A stretch of 64,000 nucleotides of DNA from Actinomadura mexicana (GTDB lineage Bacteria; Actinomycetota; Actinomycetes; Streptosporangiales; Streptosporangiaceae): assembly GCF_900188105.1 (NCBI RefSeq), contig NZ_FZNP01000004.1, positions 186,001 to 250,000 on the forward strand, in the 5' to 3' direction. The notes under the pieces were generated by a model. The model was not told the DNA's origin and did no database searches. It saw only the letters and a program-made list of their open reading frames with translations. The number at the start of each line of letters is the position of its first letter. Within the stretch, counting starts at the first letter, position 1. Below, one piece after another: positions 9,320-18,310 of the stretch. A program made the position numbers and the translations under genes.

Positions 9320-10741
9320 CTAGCCTCGGGCCTGCCGGGCACTCGCGAGCGCCTTCTGCAGGTCCGCGGTGAACTTGGCGGCGCTGATCCGGCCGTCCAG
9401 GAATCGCTGCGCCGAACTGTTCCACGCCTCGGTGACGAGCGGCGAACTGGAGTAGCCGGTCCAGGCGCCCAGGCCCCCCGCGCTCTGCGCCGCCCGCACG
9501 ACCGCGAGGCTGTCGCCGACCAGGGCCGGAAGGGTCGTCCCGGAACCGGGCCCGTAGCCGGTCGTGGGCAGCACACCCGCCTGCAACCAGGCGCTCTCGG
9601 CCTCTGGGGAGAAGTGCACGAAGTCGATCCAGTCGGCGGCGATCGCGGGGGCCTTCGCTGCGGCGGAGATCGCCCACGCGCCGCCGACGCCGCCCTCGGC
9701 CTGCTGCCCCAGCGCCTGATTGATCATCGGGAACGGCACGAACTCGGCGGTGCCGGGACGCATGTTCTCCATCACGTCCGGGGTGAGCCCGGTGCCCTCG
9801 ATGAACATGCCGGCCTTGCCGGTGAAGAACTGCTTGGCGGCGTCGTCGAAACTGACGCCGTTGAAGTTCGGAGTGACCCAGCCGCGCTCGATCCACTCGC
9901 GAACCAGGTCGAATGATCCCTGGATGCCCGGATCGGACCAGCTGCCCTTGCCGCTCAACCGCTCCACACCGTTGATCGTGGTCAGCGGCACGTTGGCGTG
10001 CAGCACCGCGCCCAGCAGGTGCGAGGAGGGCCACAGGTCCTTGTTGCCGAAGGTGATCGGGGTCACCCCGGCGGAGCGCAGCTTCGCGGCCGCGGTCTCG
10101 AACCCGGCGTGGTCGCGGGGCGGGTCGATGCCGTTCCGGCGGAACAGCTCGGCGTTGTAGAAGAGCCCGACGGCCTCACTGGATCGGCCCACCCCCAGCA
10201 TCTGGCCGCCGTAGGTGGTGCGAGCGGCGATGTTGGGAAGCAGCTTCTTCTTCCAGCCGTACTTGGCGGCCGCGGCGTCCAGCGGGAGGAGGAGCTTGGA
10301 CTTGGCGAGGACCCCGAGCGAGGACTCGCCCGCGTCGTAGTCGATGATGTCGGGCCCGGCACCGGAGGCGAGCGTGGTCGGGGCGCTCTTGGTGAGGTCG
10401 TCCAGGGTGAGGTACTGGATCTTGACGGTCACCTTCGGGTTCTTGCGGTGGTAGGCCTCGTTCAGGCGGTTGAGGACCTTCTGCAGCGTGGGGTTGTCGC
10501 CGAACTGGCTGAGCACGGTCAGGGTCGCGGCGTCACCCGGTTGGGGGCCACGGGTCAGCCGGCCGGTGCTGGGCGCCTCCGCCGAGTTGCCGACGCAGGC
10601 CGTGAGGCAGAGCGAGCCTGCCAGCAGCACCGCGAACACCTTCCTGGTGGGTGCCGTTCTCTTGGTGGGTGCCGTCTTGATGGTCTCGACGGGACTCCCC
10701 GGAGGGGAGGGGAAGCGGGGGTGTTGCCTGCGATGGACCAT
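9320..10741 (-). CDS. Sugar-binding lipoprotein of ABC importer (cluster 1)
   Basis: A family 1 extracellular solute-binding protein of 473 residues. The N-terminus is long and basic (about 33 residues) before a hydrophobic stretch ending in the lipobox LTAC, so the mature protein is anchored by a diacylglyceryl Cys. The body shows the family's typical segments (TLTVLSQFGDNPTLQKVLN at the start of the mature domain, GPDIIDYDAGESS, and a late PTTGYGPGSG). It delivers a mono- or oligosaccharide to the permease pair encoded immediately downstream. The ligand cannot be inferred, although the neighbouring GH15 trehalase-like enzyme hints at an alpha-glucoside. Confidence 0.9.
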   Translation of the reverse strand: MVHRRQHPRFPSPPGSPVETIKTAPTKRTAPTRKVFAVLLAGSLCLTACVGNSAEAPSTGRLTRGPQPGDAATLTVLSQFGDNPTLQKVLNRLNEAYHRKNPKVTVKIQYLTLDDLTKSAPTTLASGAGPDIIDYDAGESSLGVLAKSKLLLPLDAAAAKYGWKKKLLPNIAARTTYGGQMLGVGRSSEAVGLFYNAELFRRNGIDPPRDHAGFETAAAKLRSAGVTPITFGNKDLWPSSHLLGAVLHANVPLTTINGVERLSGKGSWSDPGIQGSFDLVREWIERGWVTPNFNGVSFDDAAKQFFTGKAGMFIEGTGLTPDVMENMRPGTAEFVPFPMINQALGQQAEGGVGGAWAISAAAKAPAIAADWIDFVHFSPEAESAWLQAGVLPTTGYGPGSGTTLPALVGDSLAVVRAAQSAGGLGAWTGYSSSPLVTEAWNSSAQRFLDGRISAAKFTADLQKALASARQARG

Positions 10742-10810
10742 GGAACGCTCCAGGTACGAGGGAGAAGAACGTGCTGTTCGATGTGCCGGCCTGCGTGGTG
10801 TCCGAGGACG

Positions 10811-11893
10811 TCAGGCGTCTTCTGTCGCGGTCGGCTCGTGGGTGCGCCCCGCGCGGGCGCCGGACCCGCCTTCGGTGAAGGCCTCGGCAAAGAAGCGCAG
10901 GTGACGGAGACCATCGACCAGTTGTGGCGGCCGTTCGCTCCGGTCCGGAACCTGGATCTGGTCGTAGATGTCCTGGAACAGCGCGATCGCGCTGGCCAGG
11001 GGCGCCTCGGAGTTCTCCCAGCCGGTGGTGGCGACCTGGCGAAGTCCTCCCGCGGACCCGGTGTCGAGCGCGGTGGGGCCGTCCTGCCGGGTCATCAGCA
11101 GGGATTCGTGGTGGTCGTACTTCCACGTCGCGGTGGCGTCGCGGCCGTCGACCTGGAGGAAGAGGTGGTTGTCACTGGCCGGGGAGACCTGGGAGACGGC
11201 GATGCTTCCCAGCGCCTCCCCCGCGCTGAACAGGACGTTCGCCTGCGGCAGACCGGCCGGCCCCGCGTCGCGGATCCGGGCGGTCGGCCTGGTCGCCGGG
11301 ACCCCCAGGACGTGCTCGACGAGGTCGATGAGATGCGTGCCGATGTCGAGCAGTACCGGCGAGAATCCCGCGCGCGCGGGATCGCAGCGCCAGTCCCCCG
11401 GGGCGGCATCGAGCTTCCAGCTCTGCAGGTAGTGCCCGCGGACCGCGTGGATCGGGCCCAGCACCCCGCCCGCGACCAGTTCGCGTAGCCGCCGCACCAG
11501 CGGCAGGTAGCGGTACTTGTAGCACAGGAACGCCTTCCCCATGCCGCGGGTGGTGAGCCTGACCATCTCGGCCGCATGCGCCACCGTGGCCGCCACGGGC
11601 TTCTCGCAGACGACGTGCTTGCCCGCCAGGACGGCCGCCCGGACCACCGGCAGATGCTCGTCGTTGGGAGTGCACACGTGCACCACCTCCGTCTCGGGAG
11701 CGGCGATCAACTCCCGGTAGTCGCCCCATCGGGGGACGCCTAGGCGGCGCGCCGTCTCCCGCGCCGTCCGCTGGGAGGAACCCGCCACCGCCACGACCGA
11801 GGCGTTCCGGACGTGACGCAGCGCCTGGGCGTGCACGGCGCCGACCCCACGCCCACCGACGATCAGCGTCCGCAACTGCTGCGGGACGCTCAT
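10811..11893 (-). CDS. Gfo/Idh/MocA family oxidoreductase
   Basis: A protein of 360 residues. The N-terminal Rossmann fold includes GGRGVGAVHAQALR, and the family's EKP motif appears as HVVCEKPVAATV; the rest is the alpha/beta substrate domain. Relatives oxidise or reduce sugars, inositols or sugar acids with NAD(P). Its ATG overlaps the stop of the ROK regulator by 4 nt, so the two are translationally coupled. Located between two sugar importers, it very likely acts on an imported carbohydrate. Confidence 0.88.
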   Translation of the reverse strand: MSVPQQLRTLIVGGRGVGAVHAQALRHVRNASVVAVAGSSQRTARETARRLGVPRWGDYRELIAAPETEVVHVCTPNDEHLPVVRAAVLAGKHVVCEKPVAATVAHAAEMVRLTTRGMGKAFLCYKYRYLPLVRRLRELVAGGVLGPIHAVRGHYLQSWKLDAAPGDWRCDPARAGFSPVLLDIGTHLIDLVEHVLGVPATRPTARIRDAGPAGLPQANVLFSAGEALGSIAVSQVSPASDNHLFLQVDGRDATATWKYDHHESLLMTRQDGPTALDTGSAGGLRQVATTGWENSEAPLASAIALFQDIYDQIQVPDRSERPPQLVDGLRHLRFFAEAFTEGGSGARAGRTHEPTATEDA

Positions 11894-13110
11894 CGCGGAG
11901 CTCCCCGGCCGCCCGCCGCGTCAACGGCGAGCCGCTCCAGCGTGTCGGCGAAGTGCTCGGCGGCGAAGGCCTGGTCCAGGGCGAGCAGCGCGGCCCCGAG
12001 CATCCCCGAGTCGGGGCCGAGCGGCGAGGGGGCGATCACGAGATCACGGGTCGCCAGCGCCAGCGCGTTGCCGTACACGACCTTGCGGACCCGTGCCAGG
12101 AACTGGTTCCCCGACGCCCCGAGACCGCCGGCGATCACGACGATCGACGGGTTGAAGAAGTCCACGCAGACCGCGATGGTGCGGCCGATGTTCTCCGCCG
12201 CTTCGCGCAGCAGCAGGCTGCTGGGCTCGTCGCCCTCCTCGGCGAGCCGGACGATGTCCTCCACACGTGGCCGGCCGGCCGCGAAAAGGGTGTGCAGCGG
12301 CCCGCCCGGATGCTTGGCCGCCACGATCGCCGCCTCGTGCAGCAGTTCCTCACCGCCCGCCATGCTCACCAGGCTCCCGGCGCAGCCCTGCGCGCCGCGG
12401 TGCAGCATTCCGTTCGAGATCAACCCGGCGCCCACCCACGCGCCGATCTTGATGACCAGTGCGTTGTCGTGGCCGGCGGCGGCACCGATCCGCGACTCGG
12501 CCAGCGCCATCAGGTTCACCTCGTTGTCGACCCAGGCCGGCACGCCGAACCGGCGCTCCAGCCAGTCCTTGATGGGGAACTCGTGCCAGTCGGGGTTGAC
12601 CGGAGGGGCGACCGTCCGTCCGGTGGTGAACTCCACCGGAGCCGGGACCCCCAGCCCGATACCGCAAAGCCGGGCATCGGGCGCGGCGTCCCGGGCGCAG
12701 GAGGTCATGACCGCGGCGAGGGCCTTCAGCACCACCTCCGGGCTGCCGGCCATGTCCAGTGCCTCCTCGGCGACGCGCAGTGGCCGCCCGTACAGGTCGG
12801 CGGCCGCCACCCGGACGTGCGTCATGCCGAGTTCCGCGGCGAGCACGAACCCCTTCTGCGCCGCCAGCCGCAGCCCCTTCGCCGGCCGCCCGCCCGAACT
12901 GGGGAGCATCCCCGTCGAGGTGAGGACTCCGGCCGCCAGCAGATCCTGGACGCGGTGGTTGACCACCGTCTTGCTCAAAGCCGTGTCAGCTGCGATCTCG
13001 GTCCGGGACAGCCCCGGTCTCGATCGCACCAGATTCACGATCTCCGAGGTCGCCGCGTCCGCGCCCGCGGCACCCTGCGCCTGTTCGCCCACCCGCCTGG
13101 TCTGAGACAT
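11890..13110 (-). CDS. ROK-family transcriptional regulator (NagC/XylR type)
   Basis: The product has 406 residues from the ATG at 13110; a GTG two codons upstream is possible. Residues about 20-65 are a MarR-like winged helix (IVNLVRSRPGLSRTEIAADT, then SKTVVNHRVQDLLAAGVL). The remainder is a ROK sugar-kinase fold with the glycine-rich segments GIGLGVPAPVE and VVIAGGLGASGNQFL. The zinc-binding cysteine cluster of ROK kinases is not evident, which fits a regulator. It is followed directly by the oxidoreductase and faces its own palindrome-rich promoter (13115-13166). It probably represses the sugar importer genes on both sides. Confidence 0.88.
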   Translation of the reverse strand: MSQTRRVGEQAQGAAGADAATSEIVNLVRSRPGLSRTEIAADTALSKTVVNHRVQDLLAAGVLTSTGMLPSSGGRPAKGLRLAAQKGFVLAAELGMTHVRVAAADLYGRPLRVAEEALDMAGSPEVVLKALAAVMTSCARDAAPDARLCGIGLGVPAPVEFTTGRTVAPPVNPDWHEFPIKDWLERRFGVPAWVDNEVNLMALAESRIGAAAGHDNALVIKIGAWVGAGLISNGMLHRGAQGCAGSLVSMAGGEELLHEAAIVAAKHPGGPLHTLFAAGRPRVEDIVRLAEEGDEPSSLLLREAAENIGRTIAVCVDFFNPSIVVIAGGLGASGNQFLARVRKVVYGNALALATRDLVIAPSPLGPDSGMLGAALLALDQAFAAEHFADTLERLAVDAAGGRGAPR

Positions 13111-13114
13111 CTTC

Positions 13115-13166
13115 ACTCCAATCCGAGAGCACTTTGGAGTTTGATGGGTCAAAGTAAGGTTGTCAA
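13115..13166 (-). promoter_or_regulatory. Promoter and overlapping inverted repeats of the ROK gene
   Basis: On the minus strand, TTGACA (13161-13166) and CAAACT (13138-13143) are separated by 17 bp, a plausible sigma70-type promoter. Two inverted repeats overlap it: ACTCCAA/TTGGAGT (13115-13121 and 13134-13140) and ACTTTG/CAAAGT (13131-13136 and 13150-13155). They share the central AT-rich bases and are good candidates for the ROK operator. Confidence 0.5.
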
Positions 13167-13258
13167 TAGTCCTTAGTTGGCTGCTGGAGGTCCGAAGTGG
13201 CACAGGACTGTCTGAGAGGGCGGGGCGATCTGAGAGCAGAGCGGCCCAGGGGCGGAGC

Positions 13259-13286
13259 GGCCCGACACCCGCAGGGGCATCGGGCC
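13259..13286 (-). terminator. Hairpin after the cluster-2 permease gene
   Basis: GGCCCGA (13259-13265) pairs with TCGGGCC (13280-13286), with a possible inner CCC/GGG stem. It lies just after the permease stop codon on the minus strand. There is no T-tract, so termination is a reasonable but unproven role. Confidence 0.35.
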
Positions 13287-13289
13287 CGT

Positions 13290-14111
13290 TCACTTGACGG
13301 CCCCTTGCAGCAGTGCCTTGACGAAGTTGCGCTGGAAGAGCAGGAAGATCACCAGCGAGGGCAGGATGATCAGCAGTGATCCGGCGCAGAGCAGCACGGT
13401 GTCGGTGCCGTACTGGCCCTGGAAGGCGCCGAGCCCCCCGGCCACCGTGCGTTTCGTCGGGTCGTCGACGAGGACCAGCGGCAGCAGGTACTGGTTCCAC
13501 GTGGCGAGAAAGAACAGGACCGAGAGCGCGGACAGGGCCGGAGTGGCCAGCGGCAGGTGGATACGGCGGAAGGTCTGCCAGGTGCCGGCGCCGTCGATCT
13601 TCGCCGCCTCCGTGAGCGCCGTCTCGGCACCGAGGAAGTGGGCCCGCATCCAGAAGACGCCGAACGGCATCAGCAGCCCGATGAGCGGCAGGACGATCGC
13701 CGACCGCGTTCCCAGCAGGCCTAGGCTCTGGATGTTGTAGTAGAGCGGGGTGATGAGCGCCTCGACCGGCAGGGTGAGGCCCACGAGCAGTACGGCGTAG
13801 ATCGCCTTTCCGCCGGGCACCTTCAGCTGGGCGAGTGCGTAGCCCGCGGCGGTGGCCATCGCCACGGTGGCCGGGACGACGCCCAACACGATCAGAGCGC
13901 TGGAACGGAACAGGGCGAGGAAGTTCGCGGCGCTCCACGCGTCTCGGAAGTTGTGCCAGTGCGGGTCGGCCGGCCAGCTGATTCCCTGTGGAGAGCTGCC
14001 CGGTGCCGCGAGGGCGGTGGTGAACATGCTGACCAGGGGCAGGACGGCGAACAGCATCAGCGCGAGCAGGATGGCGGTGCGGGTGGCGCGCTGCGCGGCG
14101 GGGGTCCTCAC
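13290..14111 (-). CDS. Carbohydrate ABC transporter permease, MalG type (cluster 2)
   Basis: A protein of 273 residues starting at GTG 14111, which overlaps the preceding permease stop by 4 nt (GTGA). It has six membrane helices, the first at about residues 12-32. The EAA loop is TEAAKIDGAGTWQTFRRIHL. It forms a CUT1 importer with the upstream permease and lipoprotein. As for cluster 1, no ATPase gene is present. It shares the architecture, but not close sequence, with the cluster 1 permease at 7.5-8.3 kb. Confidence 0.92.
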   Translation of the reverse strand: MRTPAAQRATRTAILLALMLFAVLPLVSMFTTALAAPGSSPQGISWPADPHWHNFRDAWSAANFLALFRSSALIVLGVVPATVAMATAAGYALAQLKVPGGKAIYAVLLVGLTLPVEALITPLYYNIQSLGLLGTRSAIVLPLIGLLMPFGVFWMRAHFLGAETALTEAAKIDGAGTWQTFRRIHLPLATPALSALSVLFFLATWNQYLLPLVLVDDPTKRTVAGGLGAFQGQYGTDTVLLCAGSLLIILPSLVIFLLFQRNFVKALLQGAVK

Positions 14112-15097
14112 TTCTGCCTCCCCAGCCGCTGGATCGGCCAGATGACGACGAGGACGAGGACGGCCAGGAACACCGCCAGCGCGGACGCCTGGCCGACGTG
14201 CTGCTGGAGGAACGTGAGCCGGTAGATCTCCACGCCGGGGACCATCGTCTGGTAACCGGGCCCTCCCTGGGTCGAGATCTGGATCACGTCGAAGCTGGCC
14301 AGGGCGGCGATCATGGTGAACGTGGTGCAGACGACGAGTTCCTGACGCAGCCCGGGCAGCGTCACGGCGAAGAACTCGCGGAACCGTCCCGCACCGTCCA
14401 ACCGGGCGGCCTCGTACAGGGACGGGTCGATCTTGCCGATGCCGGCGAGCATCAGCACCGTGCAGAAACCGAGCATCACCCACACGCCGATCACCCCGAC
14501 GGCCGGGAGGGCGAATGTGAAGTCACCAAGCCACGCCCGCGTGTGCGAACCGAGGCCGAACGCCCGCAGGATCTGATTGACGAGCCCGTCCGAGGAGTAC
14601 ATCCACGTCCACGCGATGCCGGCCGCGACCAGCGGCAACACCTGGGGAATGAAGAGGACCACCCGGGCGACGGTGTTGAACGGGCCTGGCTTGAGTTCCC
14701 GGATGAGCGTCGCCGCGACCAGGCCGAGTCCCACCGGCAGCACCGTGTAGAACACGATCAGAACGAAGGCGTGTTCGACGGAGTGCAGAAGCTCCGACTG
14801 GGTGACGAGCGCCTTCCAGTTGTCCAGCCCCGCCGGCGAGGCCGTGCCGATGCCGTCCCAGTCGTAGAAGGAGTACTGCACCGACTGGACCATGGGGTAC
14901 AGCACGAAAATCGCATACATTCCGAACCCCGGCGCCACCCAGAGCAGTGCGCTCCACTGCCGGGTCCGGGCCCTGGACCCCCAGGGACGCCGGCCCGACT
15001 CACCGGACGCGGGATGTCTGCCGGTATCTGTCGTGCTCGGCGGAACAGACTCGGCCGAAGCCCTGCCCGTCCCGAGCGGATCGGAGATCGTCGACAT
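14108..15097 (-). CDS. Carbohydrate ABC transporter permease, MalF type (cluster 2)
   Basis: The product has 329 residues. The ATG at 15097 is preferred over an upstream in-frame ATG at 15163 because GGGAGG lies 5 nt before it and the upstream ATG would fall within the preceding gene. A polar leader of about 45 residues precedes six membrane helices (first at LLWVAPGFGMYAIFVLYPMV). The EAA motif is YEAARLDGAGRFREFFAVTL. It is the partner of the MalG-type protein downstream. Confidence 0.9.
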   Translation of the reverse strand: MSTISDPLGTGRASAESVPPSTTDTGRHPASGESGRRPWGSRARTRQWSALLWVAPGFGMYAIFVLYPMVQSVQYSFYDWDGIGTASPAGLDNWKALVTQSELLHSVEHAFVLIVFYTVLPVGLGLVAATLIRELKPGPFNTVARVVLFIPQVLPLVAAGIAWTWMYSSDGLVNQILRAFGLGSHTRAWLGDFTFALPAVGVIGVWVMLGFCTVLMLAGIGKIDPSLYEAARLDGAGRFREFFAVTLPGLRQELVVCTTFTMIAALASFDVIQISTQGGPGYQTMVPGVEIYRLTFLQQHVGQASALAVFLAVLVLVVIWPIQRLGRQK

Positions 15098-15140
15098 TGG
15101 GCCTCCCGATAGGGACGGAACCGGATCGCCAGGTGCGGCG

Positions 15141-16496
15141 TCAGCGCCCGAGATCGCGTTCATAGTCGTCCTGGACCTTGGCCGCGAACGCCTTCGGCGA
15201 CGTCTTGCCGCTGAGAAGAAGCTGCGTCTGCGGCACCAGGGTGTTCACGTTGATCGACGCGGTGGCATCGGCCATGAACCCCACCAGCCCGTCGCTTCTC
15301 AGCAGGGTCTGAAATGCCGCGACGGTCGCGGCGACGGCGGATCCGGCCGGCGCGGTGGGCACGGTGGCATCCGCCGGACCGGCCGGAACGAGGCCGCCCA
15401 GTGTCACCGTGCCCTGCCGGGCCCGGGGGTCGGTCTGGACGAAGTCGAGGAACGCGGCCGCGACGTCGGCGTGCTGCGACTTCGCCGGGATCCCCAGGGT
15501 GGCGGGGGCGGTCATCGCCCAGGAGGAACCGCCCGCTTCGCCGGGCGGGAAGAGGAAGAAACCGAACCTGCCCGGGCCGGACTTGTCCAGGCCGGGGGCC
15601 TGCCAGTTCCCGCTGGGGAAGAAGACGGCCTTGCCCTTCATGAATTCGGCGGGCGCCTTGGTCTGGTCGATGGCGTTCACGTCGGCCGGCAGATAACCGG
15701 CCTGGGCCCAGCGGCGCAGCGTGGTGGCGGCCTTCACCGTCGCGGGCGTGTCGATGTTCGCGCCGGGCTTGGCGAAGTTCCAGTCCTGGACGCCCTGCGC
15801 GTTGCCCGCATAGGCCATCTGCAGGTTCTGCAACGGGTACACGGTCCCCCCGTCCTTGCCGTTGGTCATCAGCGGCTGCAGCCCGGCGCTCTTGGCCTTG
15901 GCGAGGAGCCCCTCGAACTCGGCGACGGTCGCCGGCGGCCGGGCCATCCCGATCCGCTGCGCGAGCGCTTTGTCGTAGTACACGCCCGTGAGGCCGAAGC
16001 CCGGACCGGCGCCGTACAACGAGCCCGTTCCGCGCTGCTTGCCGTCGGCCGCGACACGAGTCGAGGCGAACTGTGATTGGGGCCAGCCGGCCCAGCCGTA
16101 GGCCTTCGCGTAGGGGTCGAGGTCCGTCAGGAGGCGGTTGTTGATCAGGTTGCCGAACTGTGGGACCCGGATCAGGTCGGGCACGTTGCCGCCGGAGAGG
16201 ATGTGCGGGATGTTGGTGGTCAGCGCACCGTAGTCCTGGCTGGTCACCTTGACGGTGACGTTGGCGTGCTCGGCGTGGAACAGCTTGCCGAGTGCCGTGA
16301 AGAACGGCACGTCAGTGCCGCTGGTGACGAGAAGGTTCAGCGTGACGGGCTTTGTGCCGATGTCTGTGTTCACCGGCTTCGACGACTTGTCCGCCTCGGA
16401 CGTCGCGCCCGGTGCGCACGCAGAGAGGAGCAGCGCTCCGGCTGCCGTGGCGGCGGCCAACCGGACGGCCCTGCGGCAGTGGGTCAGTGATCGCAC
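15141..16496 (-). CDS. Sugar-binding lipoprotein of ABC importer (cluster 2)
   Basis: A family 1 solute-binding protein of 451 residues starting at GTG 16496, preceded by GAAGGA. The signal peptide (RRAVRLAAATAAGALLL) ends in the lipobox LSAC. The mature domain contains FHAEHANVTVKVTSQDYG and GGNVPDLIRVPQFGN, typical of carbohydrate binders. Only 17 bp separate it from the end of the HSL-type esterase gene, so esterase, lipoprotein and both permeases probably form one operon. This makes an ester- or acyl-modified sugar a possible substrate (inference). Confidence 0.9.
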   Translation of the reverse strand: MRSLTHCRRAVRLAAATAAGALLLSACAPGATSEADKSSKPVNTDIGTKPVTLNLLVTSGTDVPFFTALGKLFHAEHANVTVKVTSQDYGALTTNIPHILSGGNVPDLIRVPQFGNLINNRLLTDLDPYAKAYGWAGWPQSQFASTRVAADGKQRGTGSLYGAGPGFGLTGVYYDKALAQRIGMARPPATVAEFEGLLAKAKSAGLQPLMTNGKDGGTVYPLQNLQMAYAGNAQGVQDWNFAKPGANIDTPATVKAATTLRRWAQAGYLPADVNAIDQTKAPAEFMKGKAVFFPSGNWQAPGLDKSGPGRFGFFLFPPGEAGGSSWAMTAPATLGIPAKSQHADVAAAFLDFVQTDPRARQGTVTLGGLVPAGPADATVPTAPAGSAVAATVAAFQTLLRSDGLVGFMADATASINVNTLVPQTQLLLSGKTSPKAFAAKVQDDYERDLGR

Positions 16497-16513
16497 TGGA
16501 ATTCCTTCGCAAG

Positions 16514-17512
16514 CTAGATGGGGTCTAGGTGCCGAAAGGCCCGACGCAGGGCATCCCCGGCGACGTCGACGGCATGGTGCGCATCAGTCATCACGCTGAA
16601 CATCTCGAAGAAGCCGTGGATCTGGCCGACGTACTCGCGCAGATCGACGGGCACGCCCTCGGCCTGCAGCCGCCCGGCGTAGTCCTCGGCCTCGCCGCGG
16701 AGAAAGTCGTGTTCGGCGGTGATGATCATTGCGGGTGCAACGCCCGCCAATGACGGTGCGTGAAGCGGCGACGCGTACGGACAGGTGCGCAGCGCCGGGT
16801 CGGGGACGTAGGCCCCCCAGATGTGCTTGAGGCGCCGGTAGGTGTTGGGACCGTAGCCCGGCTGACCGGCGAAGCGGGCGTATCGCCGCTTGAACGCGAT
16901 CTTGTAGTCGGTGTCCTCCGTGCTGTCGAGCACCGGGTACACGAGCAGCTGAACCGCCATCCCGACCCCGTCGTCGCGAGCCTTGAGGGCCGCCGCTGCC
17001 GCGAGGTTGCCGCCTGAGCTGTCCCCGCCGACAGCGACACCGTCGAAGACGCGCCGCGCCCAGTCGACGGCGGTCCATACGTCGTCGAAGCCGCCGGGAA
17101 ACGGGTGCTCGGGCGCAAGTCGGTAGTCGACGGAGAGCACGGCGCAGCCCCCCCGGTTCGCGAGAGCCCGGGCGACGCCGTCGGCGGTGTCCAGGTCGCC
17201 GTGGATCCAGCCGCCTCCATGGGCCCAGACGAGCACTGCCCGCTCCCTGCCGGTGGGCCGGTACAGCCGGCACCCGACTCCGTCCGCGTCGATCGCCTCG
17301 ACAGACACCACGGGTTGCGGATCACCTGTCACCGCCAGGACTCGTTCCCGCGCGTCCGTGCGCAGAGTGGCGAGGTCCGCGACCCAGGGGTCGGGCGACG
17401 GCGCCGCTCGCGCCAGAAACCCGCGGACCTGCTCGTGCGGCCGAGGCGGCGCGTCCCCATCGCGGACGTCCGGCCGCTTCTGCCCGAACCCTGTGCTCAC
17501 TCGGTCCCCCAT
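16514..17512 (-). CDS. HSL-type alpha/beta hydrolase (carboxylesterase)
   Basis: A protein of 332 residues of the hormone-sensitive-lipase group. The oxyanion-hole motif HGGGW sits at about residue 95 and the nucleophile motif GDSSGGN at about residue 160. The acid lies in AEHDFLRGEAEDY and the histidine in GQIHGFFEMF, so the catalytic triad is complete. There is no signal peptide, so it is cytosolic. It is divergent from the TetR gene at 17627 across a spacer with two palindromes, and leads the importer operon below it. Family members hydrolyse short-chain esters; the natural substrate is unknown. Confidence 0.88.
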   Translation of the reverse strand: MGDRVSTGFGQKRPDVRDGDAPPRPHEQVRGFLARAAPSPDPWVADLATLRTDARERVLAVTGDPQPVVSVEAIDADGVGCRLYRPTGRERAVLVWAHGGGWIHGDLDTADGVARALANRGGCAVLSVDYRLAPEHPFPGGFDDVWTAVDWARRVFDGVAVGGDSSGGNLAAAAALKARDDGVGMAVQLLVYPVLDSTEDTDYKIAFKRRYARFAGQPGYGPNTYRRLKHIWGAYVPDPALRTCPYASPLHAPSLAGVAPAMIITAEHDFLRGEAEDYAGRLQAEGVPVDLREYVGQIHGFFEMFSVMTDAHHAVDVAGDALRRAFRHLDPI

Positions 17513-17530
17513 CTGCCCGGACTTAAGACT

Positions 17531-17575
17531 GACTGATCGCTCAGTCTGTTTCCGGGAGGTTACTGAGTACTCAGT
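17531..17575. promoter_or_regulatory. Two palindromic TetR operator candidates
   Basis: Site 1 is GACTGA-TCGC-TCAGTC (17531-17546). Site 2 is the perfect 14-bp palindrome ACTGAGTACTCAGT (17562-17575). Both share ACTGA/TCAGT arms and their centres are 30 bp apart, about three helical turns, so dimers would bind the same face of the DNA. They lie in the divergent esterase/TetR spacer and would cover both promoters. Confidence 0.65.
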
Positions 17576-17626
17576 CAGTTGTCTATACTTGGGCCGACCT
17601 TTCGTCAGCGCGAGGGAGAACCAGCC

Positions 17627-18310
17627 GTGCCCCCTTCCCCCAGGCCCAAGACCTCGTCGGCCAAGGGCATCGAGACTCGGGAGCGCATCGTCGAGGTCGC
17701 CGTGCGGTTCATCGCGCGCAACGGAGCACGGGGCACCAGCCTCAGCGACATCGCGGCCGAAGCAGGCGTCTCACAGGCCGGGCTCCTGTATCACTTCGGC
17801 AGCAAGGAGGCGCTGCTCAACGCCGTGCTCGACCGCTACCTGGAGTTCACTGAGCAGTGGCTGTGGGGCGACGGGCCCGATCCCGGCCTCGGAATCCTGT
17901 GGATCATCGCTAGGCACATGGCCGACTGGCCGAGCCAGCCGCATGACGACAGCGTGTACAGCCTGATCGGCCTGAACACGGTGGTGCTCGCGGAGAACGT
18001 CGGTAAGGACACCGACCTCCATCCCCGCCTCGCCGAGGGCTACTGGACGACGATCGACCGCGTCGCGGCCACGCTGCGGTCCGCCCAGAAACGGGGTGAG
18101 ATGCGCGACGACGTGGACCCGCGACTGAAAGCCATGGAGATCATCGCATTCTGCTACGGCCTCGAGGCGGCGTGGCTGGTCAATCCGACGGTTCCGGTCG
18201 CCGACGCCGCCGCCCAATGGGCGGCCCAACAGACCGCACTCTTGACCACTGAGCCAACCACCTCCAGTCCGCGCTCAAGCGCCTCCCCGCCACCGGCAAC
18301 ACACTCCTGA
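17627..18310 (+). CDS. TetR/AcrR family regulator
   Basis: The product has 227 residues. The GTG at 17627 is chosen because AGGGAG lies 9 nt upstream and the coding signal begins there. The DNA-binding domain is at about residues 14-62 (ETRERIVEVAVRFIARNG, then GVSQAGLLYHFGSKEALLNAV). The C-terminal part is a helical ligand domain. It diverges from the esterase-importer operon and almost certainly acts at the paired palindromes in the spacer. The last 15 residues are Ser/Pro/Thr-rich and unstructured. Confidence 0.88.
   Translation: MPPSPRPKTSSAKGIETRERIVEVAVRFIARNGARGTSLSDIAAEAGVSQAGLLYHFGSKEALLNAVLDRYLEFTEQWLWGDGPDPGLGILWIIARHMADWPSQPHDDSVYSLIGLNTVVLAENVGKDTDLHPRLAEGYWTTIDRVAATLRSAQKRGEMRDDVDPRLKAMEIIAFCYGLEAAWLVNPTVPVADAAAQWAAQQTALLTTEPTTSSPRSSASPPPATHS

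Noticed and set aside
9320..10034. Upstream extension of the MalF-type permease frame
   Set aside because: It is an off-frame reading of the sugar-binding lipoprotein gene; the permease domain begins after ATG 9308.
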